Source: Fistularia commersonii (Eukaryota > Chordata > Actinopteri > Syngnathiformes > Fistulariidae). From it: DNA of 64,000 nt. The position numbers and the translations under genes are program-made. The DNA is taken from the NCBI GenBank assembly GCA_037954325.1, contig JBBMNZ010000015.1, forward strand, positions 2,232,001 through 2,296,000. Reading direction: 5' to 3'. Positions 23,816 through 35,798 of the stretch are shown in pieces. The first letter of the stretch is position 1, and every line of letters starts with the position of its first letter. Under the pieces are notes generated by a model. It was not told where the DNA came from and did not search any database. It was given only the letters and a program-made list of their open reading frames with translations.

Positions 23816-26800
23816 CAGCTGGTCAGCTGCCTTCAAGAGTTGGCTTCGGTGACGATGGAACCTTCTTTTGATACGACTGCTGGTTTCAGTTCTTAATTTT
23901 ATCACTGGCTTCTTTTACTACTGTGAATTTTTTTTTGGTGCTGTTGCAGACTGATGTTAAATCAAATCTTTATTTATGAGGATCCTTTTTTTGTTGTGGT
24001 TTCTAGGTTGTTGGTTTTTTTTTTTTTTTTGTTGTTTCTTTGATGAGTGATGAATCCGAGTAGGGATTTGCACTCGTAATTCAAACCGGTCCATGCATCG
24101 GAACCAGAAGCTCCGTCAGTGCAGCCAGTTTGAGGATTAAAACTTGTTTTATTGTACTTGACCATAAGGGTATTGCAGCTCTCACCTCTGCTCCTCTGCT
24201 TCATGAACGAGTCTGAGAGATAACTCCTTACACTGTGCGTCCGCATGAGGACAGCCAAGGAAGAAAATAGTCCTCTCAGTGAAAACTCAGCTGCTGTAAT
24301 ATTGCTATGATATAATGTACTTTCTAGTTTTACCAAGTGAATGTTTCAAAATAATCAGTGTACTTGACAGCTTCAGTCTCTCCCAGCTCGGTATGCTTCC
24401 TCTGTGTGTGTAAAGCAAGAGAAAAAAAAAAATCAATACTTTGGCTCATGGGTTTATCTGAGGGATTCATCCTCAGCTTTGTTTGTACAATATATCCGGG
24501 GTATTTAGTCGACAGTAGAACATTCTTAGCTTTCAGATCGGGGTCAAAGTTTCACTCGAGTAAGCCTTTATGCTATTCCGACGGCCTTTACATCGGTTAA
24601 AAGTCACATTCTGCCATCTGTGGACGGTGCATTCAGTCGTACTTACTTCAAGTATTTTCTGTCAGCAAGCGAGAGCATGACATACGCTCATTTCTTTGTG
24701 CTATGCAGTGTAATATGTTATCCTCATTAAGGCATGCAGCGTTCCAGTCTTACAAGCAACTGCTGTTTAATGCTTGTAGTGTAATGAAATAATGGATTGT
24801 TTGCAATAGCAGATACAGATTGGAGCCTGATTTGAATTAAGACTGAAAAAAATTGTGCATATTTTCACCAAATCAACTGCTTCTGATAGGATTGACCGAC
24901 TGCATGCTCCTCGGAGGGTGAGCATGAACCGCCAAATTTCATTTAGCACCATCTCAAAAGACATACTGCTCGCTCCATGGCGGCGTGTCTCATTATGGTT
25001 AGAGAACATTTGATACTGTTAGACAAGCTCTACCTCAGCCACCAAGTTTGAAATAACCTGATTATAATTACAAACCTAGACAAGTGGGATGGCATGAAAA
25101 TGCAAATGTAGCAGATAATACACTTTCTAATGCAATGCATAGCATCAAACTAGAAAAGTCACCAATAGTTTAATATGACCTTTGAAAGTCAGAAATATTT
25201 ATATTGTATATATGCACACATGTTTGAGATGAATCTACTTCTGGACTTTAATCTGACTGTTTTGCTTTCATCGACAGTTTCATTGTTTGATCACATAGTA
25301 TACAACTTCTGCATGTTTGTTATACAGAGACATTACTTGTCTAAGTGTATGTGTAGAGTATACAACTTCAATCTGTACATTTCTAGTTTCATTGGGCCCC
25401 ACCAATGCAAACAGCTACGACAGTAAAAATCATAAAAAAGAAACCATTCTTTTTAAGCGAAAATACAACAAAGGATCATTGCTGCCGCATAACTGTCTCC
25501 TTCTACGACATGATCGCTCTGCTATTTTGAACATTTCACACAACCGCATTTTATGTTGCGCTACTGTTAAAAGGGGCTTTAACTGACCCCAAAGAGACTG
25601 CATCTTCAAGTTCCTTAGTTCAATGTAGGAACATTTTTCAGCCTTGTCACTCACTCTGCAGGTCCCCTTGGAGTTCAACTGAGCATTTTAGCATCTCTCA
25701 CTTCATATCTCTTTGTAAAAAGGGATGCATTTTTATTTTTTTATTTTTTTTCACGTTATTTTGACATAGTGATATCATTTCCCAGACAAAAGCAGCAGCT
25801 GTATTCAGTGAAAAACACTTCACAGTGTCATACATGTTGTCCAACAGCTGCATACAACAGGCAGCAGCATATTGTATAATAATTATTTCTTTCAGCATTT
25901 TTAACCATGAATTAACAGTGAAGCGCTGAGCTTTAAGGAATATCAGATGTTGTACCTCCCAGATAAAGCTGTAAGTTTTCATTGGATTTGAGAAAATATT
26001 ACATTCTTTTAAAATAAAAAACAGTAGAATTAGATAAAGCATGCTTTTCATTTAAGGCCCTCCCTGGTTCAAATCACAAAGAAAAGGGGGGGAAAGAATT
26101 AGGATCCTGAACCCCATTTTATGTGGAAATGTTGCTTATCCATGATGTATGATAAAGTGAAACCTCAACCAGTGGGTGGCTCTCCTGCTCAGCTTCAAAA
26201 AGCTGTGGTTACACAATCACAAGGCATTTAAAAGACCCCTTTGACAACTTTGCATCACAACTGACCCACAAGCCAAAATATCGATTATTTTTTCATTTTT
26301 GCTTCTCTGCCCCCCCCCCCCCCCCACAACAGTGGGGTTTCATGTGCTGTGCTGAAAATGCTATCAATGTAATAACTACTGAAAATGTACATATGGAAAC
26401 ATTATAAAAAAAAACCAATAAGCTTCTATGGTTATAAATAAATAAGTGCTGGATGTATTTTATTCGTTAAAAGAAATGCTCGGAACTACAACATGATTAA
26501 TGAAATTCACAGATATTTAGTGTTTGTGTCAAATGCAGTTTAAGCTTTACAACTGAACTACAGGTCAAGGCTGCAGCGAATCTAGCTTTGTGCATTTTCC
26601 GTTTACGACATATTGACCAAAAATGGTTTTCTTTGTATTCGCTCGCAAAGACTCATCATCAATCAGTCACTAGTTACACATTTAAACTTCCTGCGTTAAC
26701 TGAGTCATAATGGAGTTTTATTGGAAAAATCAGGTCGTAAACATTTCAACAGGGAAAAATCAAGTACTTCTTTCTGAGAATAATAACTGGGTTTATTTGA

Positions 26801-28082
26801 TGTAAAACGATTCCATGCTCGGCCTGCAAGTCAGGATGTATTGTCGCAACATGGAGGTTTGTCATAGTAGATTGTAACTTAAAAAAAAAAAAAAAAGAAG
26901 TCACACAACTGCGGTCCAACTGCGTACCTGAGAGTCCAACACTGATAAGCTATCGCTCTTACAGGTTACACAGACTATAATTATTTACCCTTATGTCACA
27001 AGCGCCTTATCAAATACACACATAGACTCCCCCCCCCGACGTCTGACAAATGTGGCAAACAAAAGTTCTTAACTTATATAAGATAACTTTCAATTTCACT
27101 ATTAGCCCTGTAAACATGCTTTATTATTTCCTGATTCTTCACAGTACGATCCTCACTTGGCCTCTTATGAATGGATGATTTCCATTTCCTGTTGTTTACA
27201 TGATAGGACGTGCGCACGGGATTCAAAGCTCGAACCTAGCACACTTCAGTTTGCTCTGATTTAATATCTATTCACAAATACATGGTCGTTTTAAAACATC
27301 ATCTGTCTGCCTTCTGTAGACGAAACATAGTTAATTGAGAAATTTCAAGGTAATAGTTCTTTTGCTTGAGTTGTTTCAACAGCAGGATCCATTCCATCCC
27401 ATAATCGTCAGTCACACTTAATTTACATGTCTAGTTCATCCGGTAATTATGTGCTCACTGCAAATAACCACGTAATAGAAAGGTACAATCAGGAGTTATG
27501 TCATCCATGGCAGGTGATCTTTCACCGTAGTTAAAAATACATTTATTCAAGTTTACAGAGTGAGGGAGTAAAGATTATAGCGTGCATTGCATCTCAGGAT
27601 TAGGCTTGATGTAGGTAATTACTCTGCTATTAAAAAGAGATTACGATGGGATTTTTGTAACAATTAATGGGAAACTGTTATGGGCCGACTTTGATTTCTT
27701 GAGTTCTTGAAACCATGTAAAGAAAAATCAGGACACACAGCTGAATGCTCTTGCCGAACTAAAGAAAATTTCCATGCCAAACATTCAAATCCATAGATCA
27801 CTTAATATTTAGAGGCTTGCTTTTCTGCCATGTATATTTAGGTTTAGTTCTCCGCAGCAAATATAAAGGATGGAAAAAAAACAGTGAATAAATAGTAAAT
27901 GTTAAAAGTGTATGGGAAAATATGTTTCTTGTTTTGAATTATGAATTGATATGGTGATCCCAGCATTGCTGCGTTATAAGACTTTGTCTGGGACCCACCT
28001 TTAGGTAAACCTCTGTTTTACTGTATGAAGCCAAAATATGTCATTGTAATCTGATAATTTGGTTGTAGAAAAGTCAAAGCAG
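23816..28082 (+). other. gfod1 3' flank, probable 3' UTR in part
   Basis: No coding signal or obvious interspersed repeat over 4.2 kb, apart from poly-T, poly-C and poly-A runs (24017, 26310, 26881). AATAAA hexamers occur at 26013 and 26437. The sequence is compatible with a long gfod1 3' UTR followed by intergenic DNA; the end of the transcript cannot be placed. Confidence 0.4.
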
Positions 28083-28300
28083 GAACAATTGCCCATCAAG
28101 CCGCAGAAGGTTAGCATGCTCATCCAATCCAAAGACATGCAGCAGGTTCATTGGAGTCCCTAAATTGCCCAGACATGTAAATGAGAGGGTGAATGTTGGT
28201 TTATTTTTGTATGTGGCCCTGTGATCGACTGTTGGCCGGCCCAGGATAAACACCACCTCTCACTCAATGACATCCTGGATTGGCTCTATCATCCCAGCAA
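28083..28300 (+). repeat. SINE-like repeat, tail only
   Basis: CCAAAGACATGCAGCAGGTT, CATTGGAGTCCCTAAATTGC and CCCTGTGATCGACTG are the tail of the common tRNA-headed repeat. The head is missing. Confidence 0.6.
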
Positions 28301-28312
28301 AACTGAGTGCAA

Positions 28313-28352
28313 TTATTATTATTATTATTATCATTATTATTATTATTATTAC

Positions 28353-28391
<39 letters not shown>

Positions 28392-28400
28392 ATTAATAAT
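28313..28400. repeat. (ATT)n microsatellite
   Basis: About 85 bp of ATT/TTA trinucleotides with occasional ATC and ACT interruptions. Confidence 0.95.
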
Positions 28401-28404
28401 AATT

Positions 28405-28737
28405 ATAATCCATCCATCCATCCATCCATTGTCTGCCCCTTATCCTGCAGTCAGAGTCATGGGGGATGCTGGAGCCTATCCCAGCTGTCATCAGGAGAGA
28501 TGCAGGGTACACCCTGGACTGCTGGACAGTCAATCGCAGGACCACATATGCAGACAAACATTCACTCACTCGTTCCCATGTTTTTTCCAATTAACCTGTT
28601 GTATGTTTTTGGACTGTGGGAGGAAACTTGAGAACCCAGAGGAAACCCACGCAAACACAGGGAGAACATGCAAACTCCACACAGTAAGGTCCCCTTGTCA
28701 GAGTCGAGTCTTTCATGCTGTGAGGTTGTGGCGCTAA
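28405..28737 (-). repeat. SINE-like repeat, minus strand
   Basis: (CATC)n tail, GGATGCTGGAGCCTATCCCA, GCAGGGTACACCCTGGACTG, GTTTTTGGACTGTGGGAGGA, GAGAACATGCAAACTCCACA, then the head remnant GCGCTAA. The best-preserved copy in the window. Confidence 0.8.
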
Positions 28738-28837
28738 TAATAATATTATAATTATAATCATAATATATTAGTACAATGATGATTATTATTATTATCATAA
28801 CGATAATAATCATCAAATATGAAAAAAAAAATAGGGA

Positions 28838-29135
28838 AGCATTGTGGTAGTGCTTTGGCCTCACATCATGTAGGACCCTGGTGCAATTCCGACAGTGGAC
28901 CTTTCAGTGTAGAGTTTGCATGTTCTCCTCGTGTCTCCGGTTTCCTTCCACAGTCAAAAAACATGCAGTAAGTTAATTTGAAAAAATTGGAAAAATTGCC
29001 CAGTTGTGTAAATGAGAGAGTTAATGGTTGTCTGATTCTATGGCCTAGCAATTTACTGGTGACCAGTCCAGGATGTTCCTCGCCTGATGGCAGCTAGGAT
29101 AGGCTTCAGTATTCCCCGTGACCCTGAACAAGATG
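28838..29135 (+). repeat. SINE-like repeat, plus strand
   Basis: The head GTGGTAGTGCTTTGGCCTCA is followed by GAGTTTGCATGTTCTCC, CAGTCAAAAAACATGCAGT and GACCAGTCCAGGATGTTCCT, ending near GACCCTGAACAAGATGGA. It faces the 28405-28737 copy head to head. Confidence 0.75.
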
Positions 29136-29261
29136 GAAAAAATAAATTTATTTATAGAGCAATTTCTGTCAAAGTGCTGCACAAGAGAGAGGGGAAAAAC
29201 GTAGAACACAAATGAATAAAGACACATTCAAATAATTTATTCTGCCAATCCTTTAGTGAAG

Positions 29262-29460
29262 GACTTGTTGTTATCCATTGTATCCAATGAATCTACTACA
29301 TGTTTTTTGCAGCAGAGAACCCAGCGAAACCCAGCGAAAATCCACACAGACACTTGGACAATATCACAACTCCACACAGAAAGCCCTCCCGTCAAAGTCA
29401 GAACAGGGAGCTCCTTGCTGTGTGATGAAGTGCTAACCACTGCGCCGCTGTGGTTGCCCA
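29262..29460 (-). repeat. SINE-like repeat, minus strand, partial
   Basis: CAACTCCACACAGAAAGCCC, GGAGCTCCTTGCTGTGTGAT and GTGCTAACCACTGCGCCGCT mark the head end of the repeat in minus orientation. Confidence 0.65.
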
Positions 29461-30597
29461 GAAAGAACTCGTACGCACAAACACCACTTGGACTCAGATG
29501 CAGTGGCAAACAAACCAATGCATCTTACGCTTTGCTCTAAAGAATCAACAGAGCAGGTCTGCCTGATGTCGAGATGCAAAAAGGATGCAAAAGGAGAAGC
29601 CCTCTCGCAAAAAATTTAGTCCAAAAGGCTTGAACCCTGGGAGGGCAATGGGTGCCCAGGTACAGATTGCTTCGCCAATCAGACAATATGGTACAATACC
29701 ACTATTTTATAGGTGAGAAGGAACACCTTTTGCTTATTTGTTCAAACTTTGGTTTGTGTTTTCATTCATTCATTTATATTTTTCCCTTTCGATAGATATC
29801 CATGTTGCTCAAAATAGCTTGCGTCTCAAATTGAGACGAAAACAGAAAAGCCTATTTGACAAGTGACTGATTAACAAATCTTCAAGTGGTTACACAAGTT
29901 CCATAACTTTCTCTTTTTGTGCCGCCGTGCCGTTTGAAGGTTTTCCTGCTATCAACCAACCAACCAACCAACCAACCAGGCATCCAACCAACTAACCATC
30001 ATGTCCTATAGAGACTCCATTACCCATAAGTCATAGTGACTCATCCTGAACCAGCTATTTATTCACACTGAGAAGAATTCAATAAATCTTTTTTTACCAG
30101 GCTGAGAGGTTACACTTCTAGGGAAACATAAAGAAGAACAGATACTGTTGAAAGTGAATGATGACATCAGGGTAAAATATGCATAGGGGAATATGATTAG
30201 GATATTATCCTGGAAAATCTGATATAAATCATGTGACATAAAACCCTGTTAAGTAAATTTCCAAATACTTCGCCATCAGCAGTATAACACCAAATGTACA
30301 TCAAGACACTGTAAAAGCAAACGTGAGAAATTACTTTAAAATAAACTTGAAAATGGGTTTGACTTCACTAAAAAGTCAACTTGAAATGTTCAAAATATAT
30401 AGAATTAAAGAAAAGTTCCCCAAAAATGAGGAAATGCAGTGGTCAGTGATTAATAAAACATTAATCGTTAGATTAAGACCTTTATTTATATGATAATGAA
30501 TGCTTTTTTTCTGTGTAAATCATCTGTGTATAGGACGGTTCAGCCCAATGTCTGTTCAAAATCTTTCACAATAAAATCAAAATAAATTCAATTTTCA
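29461..30597. other. No gene recognised
   Basis: Unassigned intergenic DNA with a short (AACC)n run at 29957. AATAAA hexamers near 30570-30590 are not tied to a transcript. Confidence 0.35.
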
Positions 30598-31293
30598 TTG
30601 GGATGTGGCTCATCACCTGCATCCGTCTTTATATCGTTCTTTCATTTTTCCTGTGGTTGTGGTTTCTTTCGAACAACTATTCTTTCACAAGCCAGGGAAC
30701 TTTTTAGTGCACAGCTTTTGAGGCACAGCAGAGGAACTACTTGGGCTCCGGCTCTGCCAGCGTCGGTCAAGGATTTTCGAGGAGCAGAGGTCGGGGAAAA
30801 TTGTTCATTTTGGAGGCGAGCAGCGTCAAAGAGAGGCTTCTTCTGCCCTCGGAGAGCGTTTCTTAGCAACCGGAAGCCCTGTTGCCAAGTCTACGCCCTG
30901 TCTGTCTTTTTTTCTCCCTCTCTTCTTCACTTTCATTTTCACTCACACACTAACACGCTTCTTTATGACCAGACATTTTTTCCCCCTCACCTTCTTTCCC
31001 TTCGCTCCGACCGACTGATCAAAAGATCCACATTTTTTCGCAATCTGTTCAAGGATTTCTGCTTTTCATTAATATGTCATTTCACATTCTTCACAGGGTC
31101 TACTGATCTACCCCCCATCCCTCTCTTTCTGTCTTTTGTTACTCAGCTCACTGGTGCTCCACCCGAATTGTCTCCTTTCCTCTGCTCTCCTCTTCTCTCC
31201 TGTCCTCTCCCCTTCTGGAGCCCAAGTTACCAAAGTAACTTAAGCAGAGAGATATTAAAAAGGCCCTGCTTCTTCTCCTCTGACAGTTTGTAA
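30598..31293 (+). other. 231-codon open frame over a CpG-richer patch, unknown
   Basis: An uninterrupted frame from ATG to TAA, rich in Phe, Ser, Leu and Pro because the + strand is pyrimidine-rich. No domain, signal or family is recognised, and low complexity argues against a real protein. Its first half (about 30720-30900) has noticeably more CpG than the flanks, including CAGCGTCGGTC and GGCGAGCAGCGTC. This could mark a promoter or non-coding first exon of the downstream kif5b gene. That is a guess. Confidence 0.2.
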
Positions 31294-31351
31294 ATGCTTC
31301 CCTCTGCTGGCTGTGTTTCTCAACAACTATTCAAGTCAACACTATTTTTGA

Positions 31352-31357
<6 letters not shown>

Positions 31358-31438
<81 letters not shown>

Positions 31439-31440
31439 AA
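31358..31440. repeat. (TG)n microsatellite with TA flanks
   Basis: About 31 TG dinucleotides between (TA)n blocks. Confidence 0.97.
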
Positions 31441-32456
31441 CATATATATGTCTGTGTATATATATATACTTATGTCCTGCTAATGGAGCTCTGTTCCACA
31501 TCTTTAGCGTAATCTGTGGAGTACATGATTCTTCCACAGAAATTACAGATGGGAGGGATGAATTATGTTTTCCACCAGTTTAGGGGACAATGTGTTCAGA
31601 AGGCGGCTTAAAAAATAAAAGCTCTTGTGTGATTGCTGCGAATCGTGATGGTGCACTTTCACTGAATTGTGATCCCTTCCCCTTTCATTTGTAACTGACT
31701 GTGTAAATCCTGTGTCAGTGCTTTGGCGTCTCACCCCAGCCCATCCGAGCGCTCTATTGATTGGATGTGTGTGCGTGTGTGTTGGTGTGTGTGTTGTGAG
31801 TGTGCATAGGACTTTAGGTATGATGTCTGCAGCTTTGTTTCCTAAACCACTAATGCTGCACTTTCTATTGAATGAATGATAGGTATGTTATTAATGACAA
31901 ATTTCAATGTGATATGCAATATATATATATATATATATTATATACATACACACATATATAAATATATATATATACACATTATTGTATATATTATAATATA
32001 TATATATATTCATTACAGTTAGGTGAAATTTATGGAAAATGTAAAAAGTTCATGCTACAAAACTATTATATCATGAAAGTAGGGCATTTAAGTACAAGCA
32101 TGCAATGGTGATTCCATCATCTACAATTCATACAATTTAGTGAAACAAAAGCCAACCCTAACCCTAACCCTACACCATAAGAAAAAAAATGCCAATATCA
32201 TAATAATGTGTGATGTACCCTTTTGCATCAGTTTCAGCTTGACAATGACATCTCATTGCACCCAACTGTTTTTGAAGGGGGGTCCTCAGGTAATTGAGGT
32301 TTCTGGGGTACAGAGTTATGAATCTCCACACAGCAACAGCTTATCATATACATTTATTCTTGGATTCAAGTCCTGGATTCAGTAGCTGGATTAATGATGT
32401 TTTGAAAACATTCATATATATATATATATAACAGGAGAGGACAAATACAGGCCTGC
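31441..32456. other. No gene; AT repeats and short telomere-like run
   Basis: Contains (AT)n stretches near 31920-32010 and 32415, and AACCCTAACCCTAACCCTA at about 32154-32172. No coding signal. Confidence 0.5.
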
Positions 32457-34050
32457 ATTTCACACCTAGGCCTTTAGTGGTGCTCCATCAATCAATCTAC
32501 CCTTCAATAACTGTTTTATGGCTATAAAAAACATCTTACTATGCAGAAATGCAGTATAAAGAGCTGTTACGTTGCAGTAATAACTCAAGTAGCCACAATA
32601 AATGCTGTTTGCTGAAGAGGCAAACCCAGAGTGCACAAGTCTCCTTCTACTGCAGCTACAACTATGACTCACATAAACGAGCAAAAATGATACTCTCATA
32701 AAATTGCAATATTATTTAGGAAAATAGAGACATTTTAATCACTAAAAAGTCAGATAATTTGTACACAAAATCCATTCTCCTTTCTTTCCTCAAAAAGTGC
32801 TCAAAGAGTTGTATAGATTATCTGTGCGCTTCACCTCCATCAAGAAGGCCTTTTCTATCACCATCAGACATGACCACTGCGCTGTCGAAACACTGTGCCA
32901 CAACTTTACCCAGCCATTCATTTTCCTCCAAAAACTGACCTGTCATCAGTTCATTACCGGCTGATAACATCTTCGAATCTGATAAACCACTCCTTTACAA
33001 CTGTAACTGTTACATAACACAGGAACCAGCGTATGCTGCACTGCGTTGCTTGGTGAGCACTTGCTCACTCAGCTGTAGATCCACTCTGGTTTCCCTAAAA
33101 GTTTTGGACAGAATTTAAGTGTCCAGCAGTTATCTGGTGTTTCGTCGCTGCCTTGGTTTGGAAAGTCAAATTTACATGTCTATCAGTGGCAAATAACAAG
33201 CATTCCTAGCAATACAATTTGCAGTGTTCTTCAGAGCCTGTGAGCCAGGCTGGTATGCTCATAGTTAGCGGACTGAAAGTGATGGACAAATCCTTTTCCT
33301 CAATGTCACAGTCTGATAGCTTCAGAATTGCCCAACCTTTCTTAACGTTATCCTGCTTCTCTTGAAAAGTCTGTCTTGAAAATGGCTTTGACAATATATC
33401 TGCAACTACATAAATTTCCTCTCTTCCTTCAGCCATCATGGGCTGACAAATTAGCTATTATATCAACACAACTATATTTGTGTTTGTGCAGCTCGCTACA
33501 GATCCAACTTTCTAGCTCTGGCTAGAATACTCTGTGATGATGAATATCCAATCAAAGGGTGTGTGACTTGCTGATGTTACCGTACCCTTCTGGAAGGCCT
33601 TGGTGTTGTAACTCAAAATCTGATTGGTTCAAGCAACAGTTTCATCAACACTTGCTTGTTTACTAACGCTCCTGTGAATCTGATTATGCAGGCCTCCAGG
33701 CAGATTTCTTTGACTTTGACCCTGCCTGGCAACAAATAATGACTGCAATGTGATTGGTTAAATGCTTTAATATGAAAATACATGTCTGGAAGCAGCAGAG
33801 TAAGGGAACTCATTTGAATAGAATGAATAGAATAGTTATTTGGCAGACGCTTTTATCCAAAGCGACTTACAGTGGAGATGCCGGACCTCATACATGCGAA
33901 GCATGCGCTGTACCACTGAGCTACACGTTTGACTAAATAATTCATTTGGAATTATTTAATCAGTATTCATGGACAATATACAATTAAAATAAGTCTGTGA
34001 TTCAGGTACTTTTAGGCAAGCAAAGAAGGCCCTCCACTATACATGTGTGA
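32457..34050 (-). mobile_element. Decayed hAT-like transposon (ZMYM-type transposase), copy A
   Basis: The minus strand reads a broken transposase-like protein with REEIYVVADILSKPFSRQTF, then KQDNVKKGWAILKL, WLTGSEEHCKLYC and, past a stop, ECLLFATDRH. These phrases recur in hAT-derived proteins annotated as zinc finger MYM-type in fish. Stops and a large internal deletion show it is dead. Copy B at 59459 is colinear and in the same orientation. A V-SINE-like insert interrupts this copy at 33819-33941. Confidence 0.6.
33819..33941 (-). mobile_element. V-SINE-like insertion, tRNA-Ala derived, B box deleted
   Basis: The reverse complement reads TGTAGCTCAGTGGTACAGCG and CATGCTTCGCATGTATGAGG, a tRNA-Ala(CGC)-like head with A box and anticodon arm. 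It then passes straight to CCGGCATCTCCA, so the GGTTCGAATCC-type B box region is missing. The V-domain AAGTCGCTTTGGATAAAAGC and GTCTGCCAAATAA follow. TCATTTGAA (33810) and TCATTTGGA (33942) are likely target-site duplications. The matching point in copy B is empty. Confidence 0.8.
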
Positions 34051-34088
34051 GTGTATGTGTGTGCATGCGTTTGTGTGTGTGTATGTGT

Positions 34089-34136
<48 letters not shown>
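34047..34136. repeat. (TG)n/(TATG)n microsatellite
   Basis: TG-rich tract with TATG units, directly after the hAT-like copy A. Confidence 0.9.
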
Positions 34137-34504
34137 CAAGTTCAGAATTATAAGAATTTCGTTGTGCCAAACTAATATCATTGTTCTTCGGTATTTTTAA
34201 ATTTTATAACCAACGACGTGGGGAACCCTTTTACAATTATTAATTCCACTTCCCACCACAAGGGAGTGACAGAGTTGTATTTTCTGCTCCTGTTGTATAT
34301 TTGTTTGTTACATTTTTCTGTTTAAAAAAAGGGGGGATTTGACCTTGCCACTGGACCCATCAGTTTCTGTAGGGCTGTGAGGTGCACTACATTAGACACC
34401 CCTTATCTGAACACTCTGCACAGAGATCCATTTCCGTTCACAGGCACATGCTTTCTTCATATATATCAGTTACTGATCTTAAAAGGTAAAATTTACTCCG
34501 TCAA
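34137..34504. other. No gene recognised
   Basis: 370 bp without coding or repeat identification, apart from ATAAGAATTTCGTTGTGCC, a phrase seen at fish retroposon ends. Confidence 0.35.
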
Positions 34505-34625
34505 TCACATGTCTGGGCATTTTAGGCACCTTTCTGCTCTTCACACACAAAGCCCTCCTGGTGGAATTGAACCAGGGACCTTCCTTCTGTGCCTCACTGC
34601 AGAAGTGCCTCACTGCAGCTATTTA
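34505..34625 (-). repeat. SINE-like repeat, partial head
   Basis: ACAAAGCCCTCCTGGTGG and ATTGAACCAGGGACCTTCCT resemble the head part of the tRNA-headed repeat in minus orientation. Confidence 0.5.
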
Positions 34626-34689
34626 AAGATAATTTTCCGTCTTTATCCATCTTTTCTTGTGTTGATGCTGAATGTGCCTTTTTCCTGAA

Positions 34690-34900
34690 AGACAGACCTT
34701 TTTATTGTCACAGTCAATTATACATACAGCACAACATCAGAAAAATTCGACCACTGAATCAAACCCATCATGGATGATAAATTAGCTATTGAGCAGCACC
34801 TTAGGGAACAGTTGGGGGTTCAGTGTCTTGCTCAACAACACTTGGACAGGCTAGAAGTTGTGCAGGAATCAAACCCGGAGTGTTCTTAGCCACGCTGTCT
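34690..34900 (-). repeat. tRNA-derived SINE-like repeat
   Basis: TTTTTATTGTCACAGTCAAT, CAGTTGGGGGTTCAGTGTCT, TGCTCAACAACACTTGGAC and AATCAAACCCGGAG (reverse complement CTCCGGGTTTGATT, B-box-like). Minus orientation. Confidence 0.6.
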
Positions 34901-35672
34901 TTTTTTAAATCCTTTTTTATTCCTAATTTCCTTAGACTTTTGATGAGGGTCACTTTGCTGTGGTTATTTATGAAGCCTATTTTTAGACCTATGTCCACCT
35001 GTTTAATGCAAAGACTCAGTGTGTCACAATTAAGTGAGAGAAGCCATACATTGGTTTGGCCTGATTCAAAAGATAAAAATAATTTTTTATATCAAACAGG
35101 TTGACAAAAATAAGATACAGGAGTACAGTTTGCTTTGACGGCTATAAAACTGTTCTTGACCTCTGACCTCCCCGAGGAAGAAAGAGAGCACAGGGATGTG
35201 TAGTTCTTCATCTCAAACGCGTGACCTGTTTTTTCTCTTTTCAGTCCCGCCTTCTTCTACCGCCAGCTTTTTATTAAAGCCTATGGCCAAAGTGAATGCC
35301 TTGCTTTTTCAGTTTTTCTTAACTTTCTCAGCAGACACATCCGCAGCTTCTAGATAAAGTACATATCATTGTTTGATCCAGCTATTCAGTTGAGTAGCTT
35401 GATGATTTTTTTTCTTTCCTATGGACATTGTTTTATGCTTATAATGCTTTTAACTGCATTGTTTTTTTATTTCATTTTGACAACTCTTCATTTTTGACTC
35501 CAGAAGCTCTGAAGTGGGGCCACTTTATCGTTTTATTTTAAGGCGAAAGAAAACTAATGTTTAGTTGATATAGAGGCCAAAGTGTGATTCAGGAGGGTAT
35601 CTCTCCTCTCTGTTAGGGTCTTGGCTGGTTCAGTGTGTGCACGGCCCTCTAACAGGACAGGAATAAGCAGAC
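34901..35672 (+). other. kif5b upstream flank
   Basis: AT-rich DNA without an obvious CpG island or TATA-type core before the kif5b ATG. The acceptor-like CTCTCCTCTCTGTTAG ending at 35616 suggests the 5' UTR may be split by an intron. Confidence 0.35.
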
Positions 35673-35798
35673 ATGTCGGACCCAGCCGAGACCACAATCA
35701 AGGTGGTATGCCGTTTCAGGCCTCTGAACAGCATGGAGGTTGCCCGGGGAGACAAATACATCCCAAAATTTCAAGGAGAGGACTGCGTGACGATGGGG
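35673..35798 (+). CDS. kif5b: kif5b exon 1 (residues 1-42)
   Basis: Begins MSDPAETTIKVVCRFRPLN, the first beta strand of the kinesin motor, and ends EDCVTMG before a consensus GTGAGT donor (phase 0). A pyrimidine tract ending in AG at 35615-35616 lies 56 bp before the ATG. It could be an acceptor, which would put a non-coding 5' exon upstream. Confidence 0.92.

Noticed and set aside
23510..23905. 131-codon minus-strand frame over gfod1
   Set aside because: Antisense to the conserved gfod1 terminal exon; no motif of its own.
33206..33439. 77-codon frame as an expressed ZMYM-type gene
   Set aside because: It runs into stops and an internal deletion and exists as a second decayed copy at 60217, so it is transposon debris.
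33860..33932. A functional tRNA-Ala gene on the minus strand
   Set aside because: The A box and anticodon arm are present but the T arm/B box is missing and a V-SINE domain follows.
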